From NCBI GenBank assembly GCA_001701115.1, contig DAAJ01000107.1, forward strand, positions 6,614-12,794: a stretch of DNA of 6,181 nt, in the 5' to 3' direction. The first letter of the stretch is position 1. The number at the start of each line of letters is the position of its first letter. The translations under genes were made by a program, and so were the position numbers. Origin of the DNA: Bacteroidales bacterium GP2 (GTDB lineage: Bacteria > Bacteroidota > Bacteroidia > Bacteroidales > Muribaculaceae). This document shows positions 6,108 to 6,181 of this stretch, in pieces. The notes below the pieces were generated by a model. It did no database searches, was not told the DNA's origin, and worked only from the letters and a program-made list of their open reading frames with translations.

Positions 6108-6181
6108 TAGCGGGATCGAGAATTGAACTCGAGACCTCCGGGTTATGAATCCGACGCTCTAACCAACTGAGCTATCCCGCC
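6108..6181 (-). tRNA. tRNA with CAU anticodon, probably elongator tRNA-Met
   Basis: The full cloverleaf folds on the minus strand, starting at the last base of the window. Acceptor arm 6181-6175 pairs with 6115-6109 (first pair G1-U72), T8-A9 follow, then D-stem GCTC/GAGC with a 9-base loop. The anticodon loop TTCATAA (6149-6143) gives CAU, followed by a 5-base variable loop, T-stem TCGAG/CTCGA with loop TTCAATT, and discriminator A73 at 6108. CCA is not encoded. The C11-G24 pair and the base-paired position 1-72 argue against initiator tRNA. A CAU anticodon could also be tRNA-Ile2 after lysidine modification, but Met is more likely. The last anticodon-stem pair is an A31-C39 mismatch. Confidence 0.93.

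Noticed and set aside
6108..6181. Initiator tRNA-fMet
   Set aside because: The anticodon region resembles the initiator type, but position 1-72 is paired, C11-G24 is present, and the third G-C pair of the anticodon stem is missing.
1..6181. CRISPR array, insertion sequence or integrase
   Set aside because: No repeated units, terminal inverted repeats or transposase/integrase motifs were seen on either strand. The window is almost fully occupied by urease genes.

Overview
The window holds a complete, compact urease operon on the minus strand, read from right to left. The order is ureA-ureB-ureC-ureE-ureF-ureG-ureD, followed by the first 93 codons of a urea transporter (UT/Yut family) that runs off the left edge. 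At the right edge is a complete minus-strand tRNA with a CAU anticodon, followed by its own intrinsic terminator and then the likely operon promoter. There are no gene-free stretches over 300 bases, and I see no credible plus-strand gene.

The host looks like a member of the Bacteroidota, most likely Bacteroidales. The candidate promoter has the Bacteroidota -7 element (TAnnTTTG), start codons are preceded by AT-rich leaders without Shine-Dalgarno sequences, and the tRNA does not encode CCA. A gut Muribaculaceae-like genome would fit, since that family is known to include urease carriers, but the window alone cannot prove the family.

Layout: tRNA 6108-6181; terminator 6072-6104; promoter and short leader 5995-6071; structural subunits ureA (gamma), ureB (beta) and ureC (alpha) 5081-5994 and 3353-5071; a strong hairpin plus U-tract in the ureC-ureE gap (3291-3330); accessory genes ureE, ureF, ureG, ureD (307-3259); urea channel gene 1-281 (partial). 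The products act as one module: the channel admits urea, UreABC hydrolyses it to ammonia and carbamate, and UreE/F/G/D deliver nickel and assemble the carbamylated-lysine di-nickel site using GTP.

All catalytic and nickel-ligand residues of UreC are present, so the enzyme should be functional. From memory, the gene order, the UreB terminal extensions, the UreC flap sequence (Cys-His-Asn) and the UreD length and C-terminus resemble the urease of Yersinia/Morganella type more than that of Klebsiella. That raises the possibilities of horizontal transfer, an acid-active enzyme and a higher-order (tetrahedral) assembly. I do not see a new kind of system here. The most informative points are the intra-operon terminator, the UreB extensions and the acid-urease-like flap.
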